Shown: positions 1-9,672, counted from the stretch's first letter. The stretch is DNA of 20,450 nt from Larix sibirica (GCA_004151065.3 NWUY0300049432.1:26539-46988); one strand, 5' to 3'. The notes: a model not told the origin generated them from the sequence alone. Numbers and translations: made by a program.

Positions 1-760
1 GTATACCTTTTTGTATGACAAATTAATGTACAAATCATTTTACTTGCCATCGATTACATGGGTTTCTATTTATTGCTTATTAGTACTTGCAATAGAGTTT
101 TCCTTTCATTTTCAACAACTACTATGCCTACCATAGGTTTGTTAGACTTGATTTGAACACATAAAATTATATTATCTGCATACACACATCTTTCTCTCTT
201 TTGGCACCATATCAAAGTTCTCTTTGGCATTTCATTTCCCCCGCTTAGGGGGTATGCTAGTTATTAATATTGTATGTATTTCTATAAAGTTTTAATGTTA
301 ACTCAAGCAATCATAAGCAAGACATGGGAAGTAATAAAGAGGTTTTTGTCAAAAAATAGTGTATTTATAAATTCTAAATGAGTATATTATCATTGAGATA
401 TCTCTTAAGGGTCATTGCTTTTATAGCCTCCACTACATATGTGTATATGTGAATTAGGAACATGTAACCTTAATATAAAAATTGTTTAGTTTCTTTCTTA
501 ATTATATTATGAAATATTTGGTAGATATTATTGGCTACTTAGAGATCCTTATAAAAGAAGATGTCGCGTTGGTTATAAATATTTCAAGTGTAATGTGCTT
601 TTCATTATAAAGATCAATCAATATAACTTCAATTCTAGTTTCATCTCGAACCTCTTATCTTACCACCTTGTTATTTGGGAAAATCAGAAGAGACACATAG
701 ATCATGTCCATTATCAAATGAGTCAAGAGTTTTAGATATGGATTATGTAAGGCACATCCC
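1..760. other. AT-rich DNA, no gene seen
   Basis: No open frame with family resemblance is visible on either strand. The only local structure is a short GC hairpin at 238-252 (CCCCC, loop GCTTA, GGGGG). I looked for a polypurine tract with an adjoining LTR start at this G-run, but the upstream sequence does not read as a polyprotein end, so the stretch stays unassigned. Confidence 0.5.
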
Positions 761-767
761 TGAGGGT

Positions 768-779
768 TAGCTCAAGTGG
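768..779 (+). promoter_or_regulatory. Pol III box A-like
   Basis: TAGCTCAAGTGG fits the box A pattern TRGYNNARNNG. It lies 47 bases before the box B-like block, a spacing somewhat longer than in many tRNAs but acceptable for a SINE head. Confidence 0.6.
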
Positions 780-826
780 TCATGAGCTAGACGTGATATG
801 TATCCCCCCAAAGTTGGGGAGGCCAT

Positions 827-837
827 GGGTTAAACTC
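827..837 (+). promoter_or_regulatory. Pol III box B-like
   Basis: GGGTTAAACTC resembles the box B consensus GGTTCGANNCC with a C-to-A change in the TTCGA core. Such changes are common in old SINE copies. Confidence 0.5.
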
Positions 838-930
838 TCTTAATCCCCTCGAGTTTAGTCCTTGTAATAAAGATAAGGTTAAATGGTGATTTTTGTAATT
901 GTAATGAGCCTAGATTAATATAATAATGAC

Positions 931-2639
931 ACTTAAATAACTTTGAATTGAATGTTGAAGTAGAGTACAAATTTAGAAATTTAGAAGGGAAAATATTACT
1001 AGTAGCTATAAGTTCCTAATTTCAAATAGGAAATCAATACGAGGTTTGGATGGGTTGAGGTTGTTGGTTGCAAGGGAAAACCTCTTCTACCTTTATTATG
1101 TTTATTGTAAAGTTGATATAATTTGAATGATGTTTACCTATTATGGGAAATTTGTGATTTGTGGGCCTACTCCATAGCCTAGTGTTATTGGATAATAAAC
1201 CAAGGCTAATTTTTTGAAAGCTCAGGGAAAAGAATCATCGAGAGATTTATTGAATCATATTTTATAGGGATACTATGTTGAGTTTAATAAATAATCAAGC
1301 AAATATTATGTGTATGCTAAGAATTGGAAGTTAAAAGGCTACTGGAACAACAAGGTAAGTGACTCACTAACAATTTCCTTTATGTTGTAGGATCATGTGT
1401 GACCATTGTGAAGGATGTTTAAGAATGTTCTAATGGGTGAGATGCTTTATATCGCTCCCTCTATATTAGTATGAAATTGAATGTTCTTGAAAGGAATGCG
1501 TATGAGAAAAAGGAAGGGTGACCTTCTCACATGTATATTCCCTCCTACCTTTTATGAGTTATTGCATGAGAGGTGAGATACTCCATACGTGCTCCCTCAA
1601 AATTATGTGACATGATTTAAGTAAAAGTCCAATAAATTTGTTAATCTTATTGCACCATTGCATGTTCTTCCCTTAGAGGAATTTAAGTGCATTGATCATT
1701 TCCATGATTGTAAAATTATGAAATGAGACAAACCAAAGATCTATCTAGAGTTGAGTGATTGTGTGTGAAAGGAGAACATCGGTTATTTGTTTCCTTTGTG
1801 AGTATTGAAAGAAGATGGGTGCAAAGAGAACAAAAAGAATAAATGATGAAGACATATGATTACATCTATAAGATCTATCCAACAAAAACAAAATCGAAGA
1901 AGAACTAAAGTTCGTAGTGTGAATCCTAAAAGGATATGGAGAAAGCTCCAATAAGAGCCCTATATAAGTTAAAGAAGAAGTTGGAAACTAAGATCAAGGT
2001 AAAGAAGAAAAAAGGCTCTAAAATATGATGTGTAGTCGTGTAAGGGAAAATACAAACACTAGGAACAACATGACAATCGCATGAGAGGATGGCATAGGAT
2101 GGGGTATTATGTAAGGAATTTCCCATGGGAATTCAATATTGCATGAGAATAGAACTTGCTGAGTTCAACTCATGAGAGGAAAGAGAAGTAGTTGAAGTAG
2201 AACCAATGATGAAAGTGCCTTTAGGAATTAATAATTCCCTTTAGATTGTGATAGCTAATTCACATCTAGGAGTGGAAAGAAATGGAAATATTGTTGAATT
2301 GAAAATCCAAGGTCATCATAGAGACAATGTTCATGTAGAATTTGGATGTGACAAAGAAAATGACCCTGGTATGATTGTGAAAAAGACCAATCGATAATGA
2401 GATGGACGTATGGTTAAATAAGTTAGGATTTGGTAAAATATGTTAGGCTAGCATTGAAAGCCATGGATTCAAGGGGGTACGAGGGTGGGGAGTTAGACCT
2501 CCTCTTCCATAATCTCCTTAAAATTCATAGTGATGGAGAGAGGATGCAAATAAATAAGGCCAATTGAAGCCACCCAAAGCATAAAATAGAACAAAGGGAG
2601 GATGCTTGGAAAAAACAGTCAAGAACCCTCGATGTGAAG
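931..2639. other. Unassigned decayed sequence
   Basis: Frames are short and broken on both strands and I recognise no domain. Small polar, Lys-rich stretches on the + strand between about 1680 and 1950 could be an old transposon-coding region, but no motif supports a family. The stretch just before 2640 may be the 5' leader of the LINE that follows. Confidence 0.4.
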
Positions 2640-3560
2640 TAACCTCGGGCATAGTGGGAAAATTCATTTAATCCATAAAGGATCATATAGCCAATGGATT
2701 TGTTTGGGGGATTTAGACTTCATATAAAGCACTAGCCTAGTGGGTGGGCACCAAATGGAAACCCAAGAGGGTAGTTGACGTAAAATTGGTCTCTAATGAC
2801 TCTTACTATGATATTTACCAGCATCGAGGGCCGTGAAAGAGCCTTTGAAGAGGGAACCTACTTCTTCAAACCTACTAGTCTTCACCTTGAATATTGGACA
2901 AAAAGGTTTGGCCCCAAAAAATAAGATTTCACCCAAACCCTAGTTTGGATATGCAAGTACTCACTCTTTCAAGAACACTGGGAGGAAGAGACCTTAGTAG
3001 GGATTTGCAACACAGTTGGCATCTTTGTCAAAATCTCAGGTCACAGAGAAAGTTAACTACACATTGTATGCATGTATATGTGTCTATGTGAAGGCTTATC
3101 AAGATTTAGCATAATCAATAGTTATTAGTTTCCAATATGTCGAATGGATCCAAACTCTTAACTATGAACATGTGCCCTTCATAAGTTGAAAATGCCATGA
3201 GCTTGGCCACCTTATATTCAAAGGTAGTAGCAACAAAAGATAAAGCATGGGAATAAACATACAAGGATGGATTCATGAAGGTATGAAGCAAATGCAGGTC
3301 GAAAAGAAAATCCCCATGGGAAGAAACAAAACCTATCAAAGAATCAAATACAAATTCCACTCTTTGATAAAAGGGAAGATAAAAGGGAAGAATCAAAATA
3401 CTCCTTAGAAACCGCCTGAGATGGATACAAGGGAAGATAAAAACTTGATTGCAGGGACTATCTAGGTAGATGGATGCAAAGGAAGAACATTCAACTGACT
3501 CAGATGGAGAAACATATGATCCTGAAATGGACATGGAGGTGAAAGAGGTAGATATGTTGA
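2640..3560 (+). pseudogene. LINE ORF1 remnant (DUF4283-like gag with zinc knuckle)
   Basis: In L1-type elements ORF1 encodes an RNA-binding protein that packages the element's RNA. From 2820 to 3047 one frame runs with a single stop and reads RERAFEEGTYFF, then LEYWTKRFGPKK, then SLFQEHWEEETLVGICNTVG. This is the order of the plant DUF4283 domain: an 'EDRERAL..GPYFF'-like block, a W...F P segment, then 'W...IGN.+G.FVK'. After a frameshift the sequence reads VEWIQTLNYEHVPF followed by KCHELGHLIFK at 3190-3222, matching the zinc knuckle that follows DUF4283. Only the second Cys and the His of CX2CX4HX4C survive; the first Cys reads Ser and the last reads Gly. The tail to 3560 is Lys- and acid-rich and not conserved. 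It is dead: several stops and at least one frameshift. Confidence 0.7.
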
Positions 3561-3918
3561 CACAAATTCAACAAAGAACACTCGGGGACTCTTAGCTAAG
3601 AACAACTAAATACTTTTAAAAAATATAAATTAAAGGGAAATCAATGAAAAGTACTAATCAAAGGCAAGGATAATAACATGGACTAGGAATCCCCCATGGC
3701 AGGTGCCTAGGGATGTGATTAACCTCCACTCGACTAACATTGAATGTGACATGTGCTAGGATCATGGTTTAATAGAGGAGGAACCTCATGCAGATGTGTG
3801 GACAGTTGTTAACTGGATAGAAGAAAGGACGATCAAGGTATGGGACCATGATTTCCCCTCCTTTGAAGCCATTTCACCCCCTACGTATGTGAAAACCAGA
3901 GAATATAGGTGACACATC

Positions 3919-4125
3919 ATGTTGAAGCGAGACTTGGATATGGAATCCCATGACAAATTAATGATGGATTTGGGCCATGATTATAGGAGTAGGCTCATGA
4001 CGAAGGGGCTAGACTTGATAAATGAAATACTGACTAACAAGATCCTTAATTTGATGCTACACAACCTGGTTCTATTTCAAGGGAATCACCCTCCTTCTAT
4101 TTTGCTTACTTCCATCGAGACATAG
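3919..4125 (+). pseudogene. Short unidentified open frame inside the interrupted LINE
   Basis: A 68-codon frame (starting MLKRDLDMESHDK) with a charged, helical look. The frame continues with an in-frame stop into more Arg/Lys-rich sequence up to about 4430. I do not recognise it. It lies inside the probable inserted element, upstream of the conserved helical block at 4516-4755, and could be the 5' part of the same decayed ORF. Confidence 0.25.
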
Positions 4126-4515
4126 GCTTCTCCTGAGAAGTGGAAGGAAATAATAGGTTTGCGGAGTGGGAACAGACTCCAAAGAATAGGACCAAGCTCA
4201 CGGGAGGTAAATATTTGTGAGGAGAATCGAAATACAAATATGACCACTAGAGCAGGAAGGCATGGGAAGCAACCCATGCCGAAAGCAGTGGAGCCAAAAG
4301 TCATGACAAATATGCGGAAAGCTATTTAATCCGCAAGAATTTATAGACAATTAATTCCAAAGGAAGTGAGGAGAAAAAATGACATAGCAGAAGAGGAAGC
4401 CAAGGTAGAACGTCCCTTCATCCCGAATGCATAGGTATTGGAATAATTTGCTAGTTGGGTGGGTGATCTAGGTAACACCCACTCGAGGATAGCTTAATTC
4501 CACAAGACAATTGAC

Positions 4516-4755
4516 ATGTATTGGGTATTCAAAATAGTCACGAGGAATATTTTTATAGAGAGATGCCAAGCAAACAGTGAAATTCTCCTCCAACATGATG
4601 AGATCCAAGAGGATATTGTGAAGTTGGGGCACCAAGTGAATGGGAAACTAGATGCCACTACACAACGCCTGGGCATATATTTCAAGTTGAACCCTTCTTT
4701 TAATTTTGTCAAAGGCACTCTAAAGATTATCCCTTCTAATAATGATGCATCATAG
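4516..4755 (+). pseudogene. Conserved helical block of the 1.5-kb element ORF (copy 1)
   Basis: The 79-codon frame begins MYWVFKIVTRN and contains a heptad-like acidic stretch, ILLQHDEIQEDIVKLGHQVN, followed by LDATTQRL. The same order (Y-F-K-I-V, then L-L-Q-x-D-E-x-Q-E-x-I, then A-T-T-x-R-L) occurs in the decayed ORF of the element at 8215-9670, and at DNA level GATGAGATCCAAGAGGATATT matches GATGAGATGCAAGAAAATATT. A looser counterpart sits in the open frame at 12549-13631. The function is unknown; a short coiled coil is the best structural guess. The start shown is only the first Met of the surviving frame. Confidence 0.4.
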
Positions 4756-5232
4756 CTCTCCCAATGTTCTTATATGGTTTCTTATAGTTAGTTGATTTAT
4801 GTTTATGATAATAGTATTATTACAGTAGGTGTCTACAACAATAATAAAGAACATAACTCTCATGGTTTCAATTGATGTTTTGCTTACTTAGGTAGTGTTT
4901 TATAGTTTGGTTTTACCTTGGGGCAGACTGTTGTTTCATTTTTTATAATGGATAGCAAAAGACAAGTTTGGTTTTTCGGTCAGGTAGGCTTGTCCTAGCT
5001 GAACATAACGCTTCTTGTACTACTTTTTTCTTGATAATTGAATGCTCTAACACTAACCTATAAAAAAACATGATAGACAACCTCAATCCCCAATTAGTTG
5101 GAATGGAAAATAATAGGAAAGGATGAAGTACCACAAAGCAAAAATTGAAATAGGATGGGGCACAACTACTTGATTATGGTAGCACAAAATATCTCACAAA
5201 GGAAAAACTCCTCATTGCAAAGTATGCTTAAA

Positions 5233-5880
5233 ATGAAGGTTATAAAATTGAATGTACATGGTTTGGACACTAGCGGGAAACAAAGACACCTAAAAAAATT
5301 GCTAAAATGAAAAACCATAAATCATGATTATTAGGAAACCAAATGTAGCAAGGATACAACGAGCACAATAACAAAGAGGATATGGTCAATATGTAAATCA
5401 TGTGGAAGAAGCTCAAGAGGAATTCCAAGGGGGGTATCCATCCTCTATATCCCCATTAATGTAGTCCTAGGGAACCTGACAATCATTAATAGATTCATCA
5501 CAAGATGTTTTAAATAAATAGGATCCAAAGAAGCAATGGTCATAACCAACATTTATGGACTAATAAACCTAACTCAAAAAAAGCAATTCCTAGATTACTT
5601 TTAGGTTTAGGTGCAACCCTACCACGATATTGATGGGTTGTAGGGGAATATTTCGATATGATCCTAGTTATGAAAGAAAAAAAGGGGTGGCATTTGTAAG
5701 ATGTCCGAGGACAACATAAAGTCAATAAGGTCATGGAAGAAATCAAGATGATCTATGTGCAAACTACCAACAATTGTCATGCACGAAAAAATAAAAAGGG
5801 AGGCCCTTGGAAAATAACAATAAGATTAGATAGGTTTATAATCTTCCTTACTAATTGAAGGAAATGGAAGCCCAAATAAT
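5233..5880 (+). pseudogene. LINE ORF2 endonuclease domain, broken
   Basis: The N-terminus of an apurinic/apyrimidinic-type endonuclease, which nicks genomic DNA to prime reverse transcription. It starts MKVIKLNVHGLDTSGKQR, matching the L1 ORF2 opening (catalytic Asn in WNVRGL, here LNVHGL). The motif around the catalytic Glu is present as stop-ETK at 5332-5343, with TAG where the family has Gln. ITNIYG follows at about 5541-5558. After a frameshift, 5634-5693 reads WVVGEYFD then EKKG, in the place of the W.+GGDFN...EK.GG motif; the catalytic Asp is Tyr here. RLDRFII at 5823-5843 matches the 'LDRFL' block. The element cannot encode an active nuclease. Confidence 0.75.
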
Positions 5881-6089
5881 TCCCAATGCTGGGTCTAACC
5901 ACTAACAAATATCCCTTTCTTGGGCTAGCCAAGCACCCCTAAGTCCACCCCCTTTAATTCTGATAAATTATGGTTGTCTCATCCAAACCTCCAAAATAAT
6001 ATGGGGTGGCAGGGGGAATAAGATGGAAGAGCAGTAATAGGGACCACAATGTTTTTGTTTCTTGACACGATCTAAAATACACAAAAGTT

Positions 6090-6470
6090 AAGATCAAAAT
6101 CTAGAATAAAAAGGTTTTTTGGAATAATCTTCAAGACAATAAGGATCTAAAAATAAATGATGGCCACTCAACAAGAACCATAACCAATGGAATGACAGTT
6201 GATTTGAGAATTCAAGAAACTCAAATCATAGAATAAATAGGAAAAAGAGAACAATCCGAGGAAACTCTATGTAGGTAGAAATCAAGAATTCACTAGCTGA
6301 AGGAGGGGGGTCATGAGAGGATTGGGTTTTCCGTCATTCCACCATAAGACAAAGAAACAACACTGAGATTCTCTCCCAACAAAAAGAGGAGGAAAATATT
6401 GGGCATCACAAAGACATTAGTTTGAATTTTGTAACTACTTCAATGATATTTTGACTTAATCGTTTGAACA
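6090..6470 (+). pseudogene. LINE ORF2 linker between endonuclease and RT
   Basis: The L1 ORF2 linker normally has a 'K..LK.WN' segment and later a 'WL..GD.NTKFFH....R...N.I' segment. Here KRFFGIIF/KVFWNNLQDNKDLK (about 6108-6152) fits the first. A stretch near 6290-6370 reads LAEGGG, then WVFRHSTIRQRNNTEIL with stops, and fits the second. It lies in order between the endonuclease and RT blocks, which supports one continuous ORF2 ancestor. Several stops and frame changes are present. Confidence 0.55.
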
Positions 6471-6480
6471 CATATGTGAA

Positions 6481-7420
6481 GTGATGGTTTCCATCACTAG
6501 AAACATCCCTTGTTTAGTATCTGATGATCATAATGATTTTATGATAAAAGGAAACACCTTTGAGGAAGTTGAGATTATGGTCAAAGAGATGGTAACAGGG
6601 AAATCCATTGGCCTAGATGGCTTCACTGCATATTTCTTCCAAGCCTATTGGTTGGCGGTAGGTTTGAAAGTCGAAGAAGCAGTTGAAGACTATGAAAATT
6701 GGGGTGTGCTCTAGGCCTTAAATTATACTTTCCTCGCTCTCATCCTCGAGGAGGAAGGAGAAACATCCACTGAAAAATTCAGATTGATATCCCTTTGCAA
6801 TTCATATATGATACCATCCCCAAGGCCACTGCCAACGACTTGAAGCCTGCCATGAATCAAATTACATCCCAAGATCAAGATGGCTATAATGAAGGACACC
6901 AAATATTGAACAACAACATAGTTATTCATGAGGTGATTCACTCTTTAAAAATCAACAAGAAACATGGAATGATGATGAAGCTTGACATGTTTAAATACTT
7001 TGATAGACTCAATAAGGTATTCATGGAAAAAATGTTAAAATATTTTAGATTATGTGAGGAGTGAATGCAATGGGTAAACGTCTTAATCACTTTGATGTTT
7101 TTAAATTTATTTTTTATCAATGTTGTATCATCCTCCCCCATCAACCCCTACAATGGGATTCATCAGGGGGGCTTCCTATCCTCTTTTCTATCCCTATTAA
7201 TGGTTTAATATTTGAATATAAGTATAGGAAAAGGCACAGATCATGGTAATTGTGAAGGCATTGGAATCACATGGGACAATGAGGCTCTCTCCCACCTTCA
7301 ATTTGCAAATGACACCTTGCTCTTAGGAGAAACACAAACAAAGATGCTAAAAAGGATCTTGGACACCTTCCTAAAGGCCTTGCAAGGTCACATCAACTAA
7401 GGAAAATCCCATATTTTCAT
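6481..7420 (+). pseudogene. LINE ORF2 reverse transcriptase domain, broken and truncated
   Basis: The RT copies LINE RNA into DNA at the nicked target. Blocks appear in the L1 order: IPCLVSDDHN then GKSIGLDGFTAYFFQAYW (6484-6651, family GKAPGPDGFTA.FF); FRLISLCN at about 6778-6801; after a frameshift KATANDLKPAMNQITSQDQDG (6825-6881); VIHEVIHSLK and GMMMKLDMFKYFDRLN (6918-7013); a remnant of the G.RQGDPLSP block near 7150-7185 (GIHQGG); and HLQFANDTLLLGE at 7293-7331. The last is the catalytic F-x-D-D block, in which the first Asp is Asn (FAND, 7302-7313). The sequence then reads GHIN-stop-GKSHIF, the next conserved block, and homology ends by about 7420. Thumb and C-terminal regions are absent. 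Confidence 0.85.
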
Positions 7421-7440
7421 TTTATGAACCTTGGGCACTA

Positions 7441-7760
7441 CAACCATAAACCTTTTTTCAACATAGATTGGTAAAAAGGTTTGTTTAAATAGTTCAAATA
7501 TAGGTTGAAATTGCTTACAATTTTTTTTTCAACATTTAATTTCAACCAATATTTTGATAAAATTTTCAACCTTGTTTTCAACCCATATTTTCAATAGAGG
7601 TCCAAATCAAGTCGAAATAAATAACACAAAATAAATCATAAGACCTATCAAAATCTAGGTTGAAACTATTGATAACAACATAGGTTTGGTTCAAAAAATA
7701 TGTCGAAATGGACATTACATATTTGGTCAAAAAATGGTTTGGTGGTCAAAATATATTACA
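7441..7760. repeat. TTCAACC / GGTTGAAA motif-rich stretch
   Basis: Directly after the LINE breaks off, short motifs TTCAAC(C) recur at about 7458, 7528, 7541, 7565 and 7577, and the complement AGGTTGAAA at 7502-7510 and 7657-7665. Weaker versions (GGTTCAAAA, GTCGAAATGG) follow to about 7740. Subterminal motif clusters in both orientations are typical of some DNA transposons (for example CACTA-type), but I see no terminal inverted repeat or transposase, so this is only a motif cluster. Confidence 0.4.
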
Positions 7761-7840
7761 CAAATGTTATTAATGAGGTTGAAGAATCTGTTGAGAGCTC
7801 ATTAGGAGATATAAGTAAAAATTGTTATTAAAAAAATTCC

Positions 7841-8055
7841 CAATCTTAAGCTCGGGAAGATCTTGTTCCTAATCATAGGTTAGATCTTGATTCTAAGCTT
7901 AGTTCCTGGTCTTGAGCTCTAGTTAAGCATGCAAGACCCTAATCATATGATTGATCTCGATCCTAATCTCAGGTATTGATCCCGAGCTCATGCATTGGTC
8001 CTAAGCTCAAGTCTTGGTCCTAAGCTAGGAGCCTAGTCCTAAGCTTATAAACTGG
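7841..8055. repeat. Degenerate ~19-bp minisatellite (GGTCCTAAGCTCA-like)
   Basis: The best four to five units are at 7959-7977 (GATCCTAATCTCAGGTATT), 7978-7996 (GATCCCGAGCTCATGCATT), 7997-8015 (GGTCCTAAGCTCAAGTCTT), 8016-8035 (GGTCCTAAGCTAGGAGCCTA) and 8036-8055 (GTCCTAAGCTTATAAACTGG). Upstream to about 7841 the same words (GATCTTG, CTAAGCTTAG, TCTTGAGCTC, GACCCTAATCAT) recur with irregular spacing, as decayed units. AGCTC/AGCTT in most units is the conserved core. There is no coding frame. Confidence 0.7.
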
Positions 8056-8202
8056 TTGTATAATTGTTGAATGTGTGTATTTTGTATAGAAAATAAAATA
8101 ATTAATTACTTGTATGGACCAAAACAAAATCATTATTGCAAAAGGTAAATTGAAAATAATAAAAAAAATACAAAAAAACGTTGAACATTAAGTGAAATAA
8201 TA

Positions 8203-8214
8203 TAAGCAAAACAT
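8203..8214 (+). repeat. Candidate 5' target-site duplication of the 8215-9670 element
   Basis: TAAGCAAAACAT here matches TAAGTAAAACAT at 9673-9684 (11 of 12). The words are A-rich, so chance is possible; support comes from their positions, immediately outside a 5' end and an A-tail recognised on other grounds. Confidence 0.45.
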
Positions 8215-9670
8215 ACTCTAGATGGGGTAATAGGGAGGAGATATGGGGCCACCTAGAGACCAACACAAGTAAGTGACATGGCATGGTATTCTCAAAGCAT
8301 ATCAATCAAAGATGCAAGTGGAGGCAACATGTAGGTGGGTGGCATGCAAGGGTGCAAGTTTGGTAGTCTACAACCATACCTCCATACCTTGTACACATGC
8401 TTGTTGAGACTACACTTGCAAGCTCCAAGTATTTTGTGATGCAAGATCCCTCCATGAAAATGATTATAACGATGACATGCCGATTGATGTTATTGTGGTT
8501 TATGGGTGATTATTGCACTTGGTGTTGCAATATGAGATGATAGCTAACCAATTGGACTCAAAATTTTGAGACATTCAATTGGGCTTTCACTAGTCTAGGA
8601 TGAGACGTATTATGAGTTCAAATCTCAGTTTACTTAGATCCCAACCTATCCCCTCTCTTCTCCTTCATCAGACCTTCGAGTGGGGTAGAAATATCACAAG
8701 AAGAAATTTTATCAACCCAGGGAAAGCTATGTGGATATCGAAGTTTAATATGATAAGCTCTTTGTCCATCTCCTTTCTTCATCTTTGTCGGGATATTTTC
8801 CTTGAGCAAGGTGGAAGCCCTCTAGACTGAGACTTAATCTCTTCATCGAATATATCCCTAATATTCAGGTTCACCATCCTTGGAAGGGAAAATTTTCTTA
8901 GGATTCAATTTCAGTGGCAGGCCAAGGTCAAGGGAAATGCATGCGCAAATGTAGGGATCATAATCCACAACCCATAGTCAAGTTGAAGGCAATGGAAGTA
9001 GAGGCCACCTACCTGCAACATATTCCAACCAGCATTAAATAAGAAATTTCTCAAGCTAAAGATTGGGTTAAGACCTATCAAGATTACATCAGGGCTGAGG
9101 AGATTGAGACTGAGATGGGACCATGTGTTTTGGATGCAGGTACCTCTCATTCTAGGGACACTAAGTACTTCAAGATCGTGGCTTTGTATTGGTAGGTGAA
9201 GTTACTCTTGCGAAAAAACCTCTTGGACAATAAAGATGAATGAAATGATTTATTATTGCAAGTGGATGAGATGCAAGAAAATATTAGAAATCTAGATGCT
9301 AAACTCAACATTTGGTCAAAGCTACCACTAGACTAGACTTCATAGCAAGAGCCCTTGAGAGAGCCCAAGGACACCAGGTTCCCATGATTTCCATCTTTGA
9401 TGGTGATCCAAATTCTTAGATTAATCTCTATTAAGGTCTCCTTTTTTATTTATAGATATTCTATTTTTCTCCAAGTTATATTAGGTTTTCACTACTACCC
9501 TCTCAGCCTAAGAAAAAATGAAGTCAATACTAGTAAGACAAGCTGGGTCACAAATGGCAATTAATTGTTTTGCAATTGTTATGGTTTCTTATGTGGCAGA
9601 CAAAAAACTAATAATTTGTAATTTTCCTTCAAATAATTAGTATAAATATATTCCAACTTACAAAAAAAAA
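8215..9670 (+). mobile_element. ~1.46-kb A-tailed non-autonomous retroelement (copy 2)
   Basis: This element pairs with the insertion at 12467-13980. Near the 5' end (8218-8251) it has CTAGATG, 18 bases, then ATGGGGCCA: the same two blocks at exactly the same spacing (34 bp in all) as at 12480-12513. At the 3' end GTAATTTT...CCTTC...TAATTAGTATAAATATATT...ACTTAC plus A9 (9618-9670) parallels GTAATTTTATCC...TTAATTAATATATT...ACTTAC plus A-run (13931-13982). Lengths also agree (1456 vs 1514 bp). No RT or LTR is present, so it would need enzymes from another element, most simply a LINE. It carries a decayed ORF (8935-9390). Confidence 0.6.
8935..9390 (+). pseudogene. Decayed unidentified ORF of copy 2
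   Basis: One frame with only a few stops reads VKLKAMEVEATYLQHIP at about 8980, then EISQAKDWVKTYQDYIRAEE around 9050-9100, then YFKIVALYW and, after stops, LLLQVDEMQENIRNLDAKLN at about 9254-9313. A frame shift then leads to KATTRLDFIARALERAQG and ISIFDGDPNS with a stop near 9419. Composition is charged and helical, with a probable short coiled coil. I do not recognise a family. The block around LLLQVDEMQENI matches 4591-4650, and the region as a whole is parallel to the helical part of the open frame at 12549-13631. Confidence 0.4.
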
Positions 9671-9672
9671 TG

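Larger units (their letters stand above)
762..930 (+). mobile_element. tRNA-derived SINE-like element
   Basis: The stretch carries the two internal RNA polymerase III promoter blocks expected of a tRNA-derived SINE. Box A is seen as TAGCTCAAGTGG at 768-779, in the context GGTTAGCTCAAGTGGTCATGAGC. Box B is seen as GGGTTAAACTC at 827-837, one step from the usual GGTTCRAACTC. A short perfect hairpin (CCCCAA/TTGGGG) lies between them. The tail after 840 is T- and A-rich and unlike a tRNA, as in SINE bodies. There is no acceptor-stem complement, so it is not a functional tRNA gene. I found no convincing target-site duplication, and the 3' end is a guess. Confidence 0.6.
3570..5068 (+). mobile_element. 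Probable old copy of the ~1.5-kb A-tailed element
   Basis: This stretch separates LINE ORF1 from ORF2 and is about the length of the two better-defined 1.5-kb elements in the window. It ends in a short A-run (5062-5068) after CTAACCTAT. A protein block at 4516-4755 (ILLQHDEIQEDIVKL then LDATTQRL) matches the copy at 8215-9670 (LLLQVDEMQENIRNL then KATTRLDF). Its last 250 bases contain GGCAGACTGTTGTTT and CTTCTTGTACTACTTTTTT, close to GGCAGTCTTTTGTTT and CTCTTGCTACTTCTGTTTTT near the end of the copy at 12467-13980. I could not find its 5' end or a clear target-site duplication, so the boundaries are estimates. Confidence 0.4.
2640..7420 (+). mobile_element. L1-type LINE, interrupted and 3'-incomplete
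   Basis: A non-LTR retrotransposon of the plant L1 type is laid out in the canonical order: ORF1 (gag-like with a zinc knuckle, 2640-3560), then ORF2 with endonuclease (5233 to about 5880), a linker (about 6090-6470) and reverse transcriptase (6480-7420). Both ORFs are riddled with stops and frameshifts. In plant L1 elements ORF1 and ORF2 lie close together; here about 1.5 kb separates them, which I interpret as a later insertion (3570-5068). The copy stops just after the RT catalytic block: the rest of RT, any RNase H and the poly(A) tail are missing, so the 3' part has been lost by deletion or another insertion. Confidence 0.75.

Noticed and set aside
238-252. CCCCC-GCTTA-GGGGG hairpin as an LTR/polypurine junction
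   Set aside because: The sequence before it does not read as a polyprotein end and no LTR partner is visible.
762-840. Functional tRNA gene
   Set aside because: Box A and B are present but there is no acceptor-stem pairing or cloverleaf, so a SINE head is the better reading.
1745-2126. Two minus-strand frames of 66-68 codons
   Set aside because: Short, hydrophobic, low complexity, no family resemblance; expected by chance in AT-rich DNA.
3115-3534. 139-codon frame on the minus strand
   Set aside because: It is antisense to LINE ORF1, whose + strand reads the DUF4283-like and zinc-knuckle blocks. The minus-strand product has no motif of its own.
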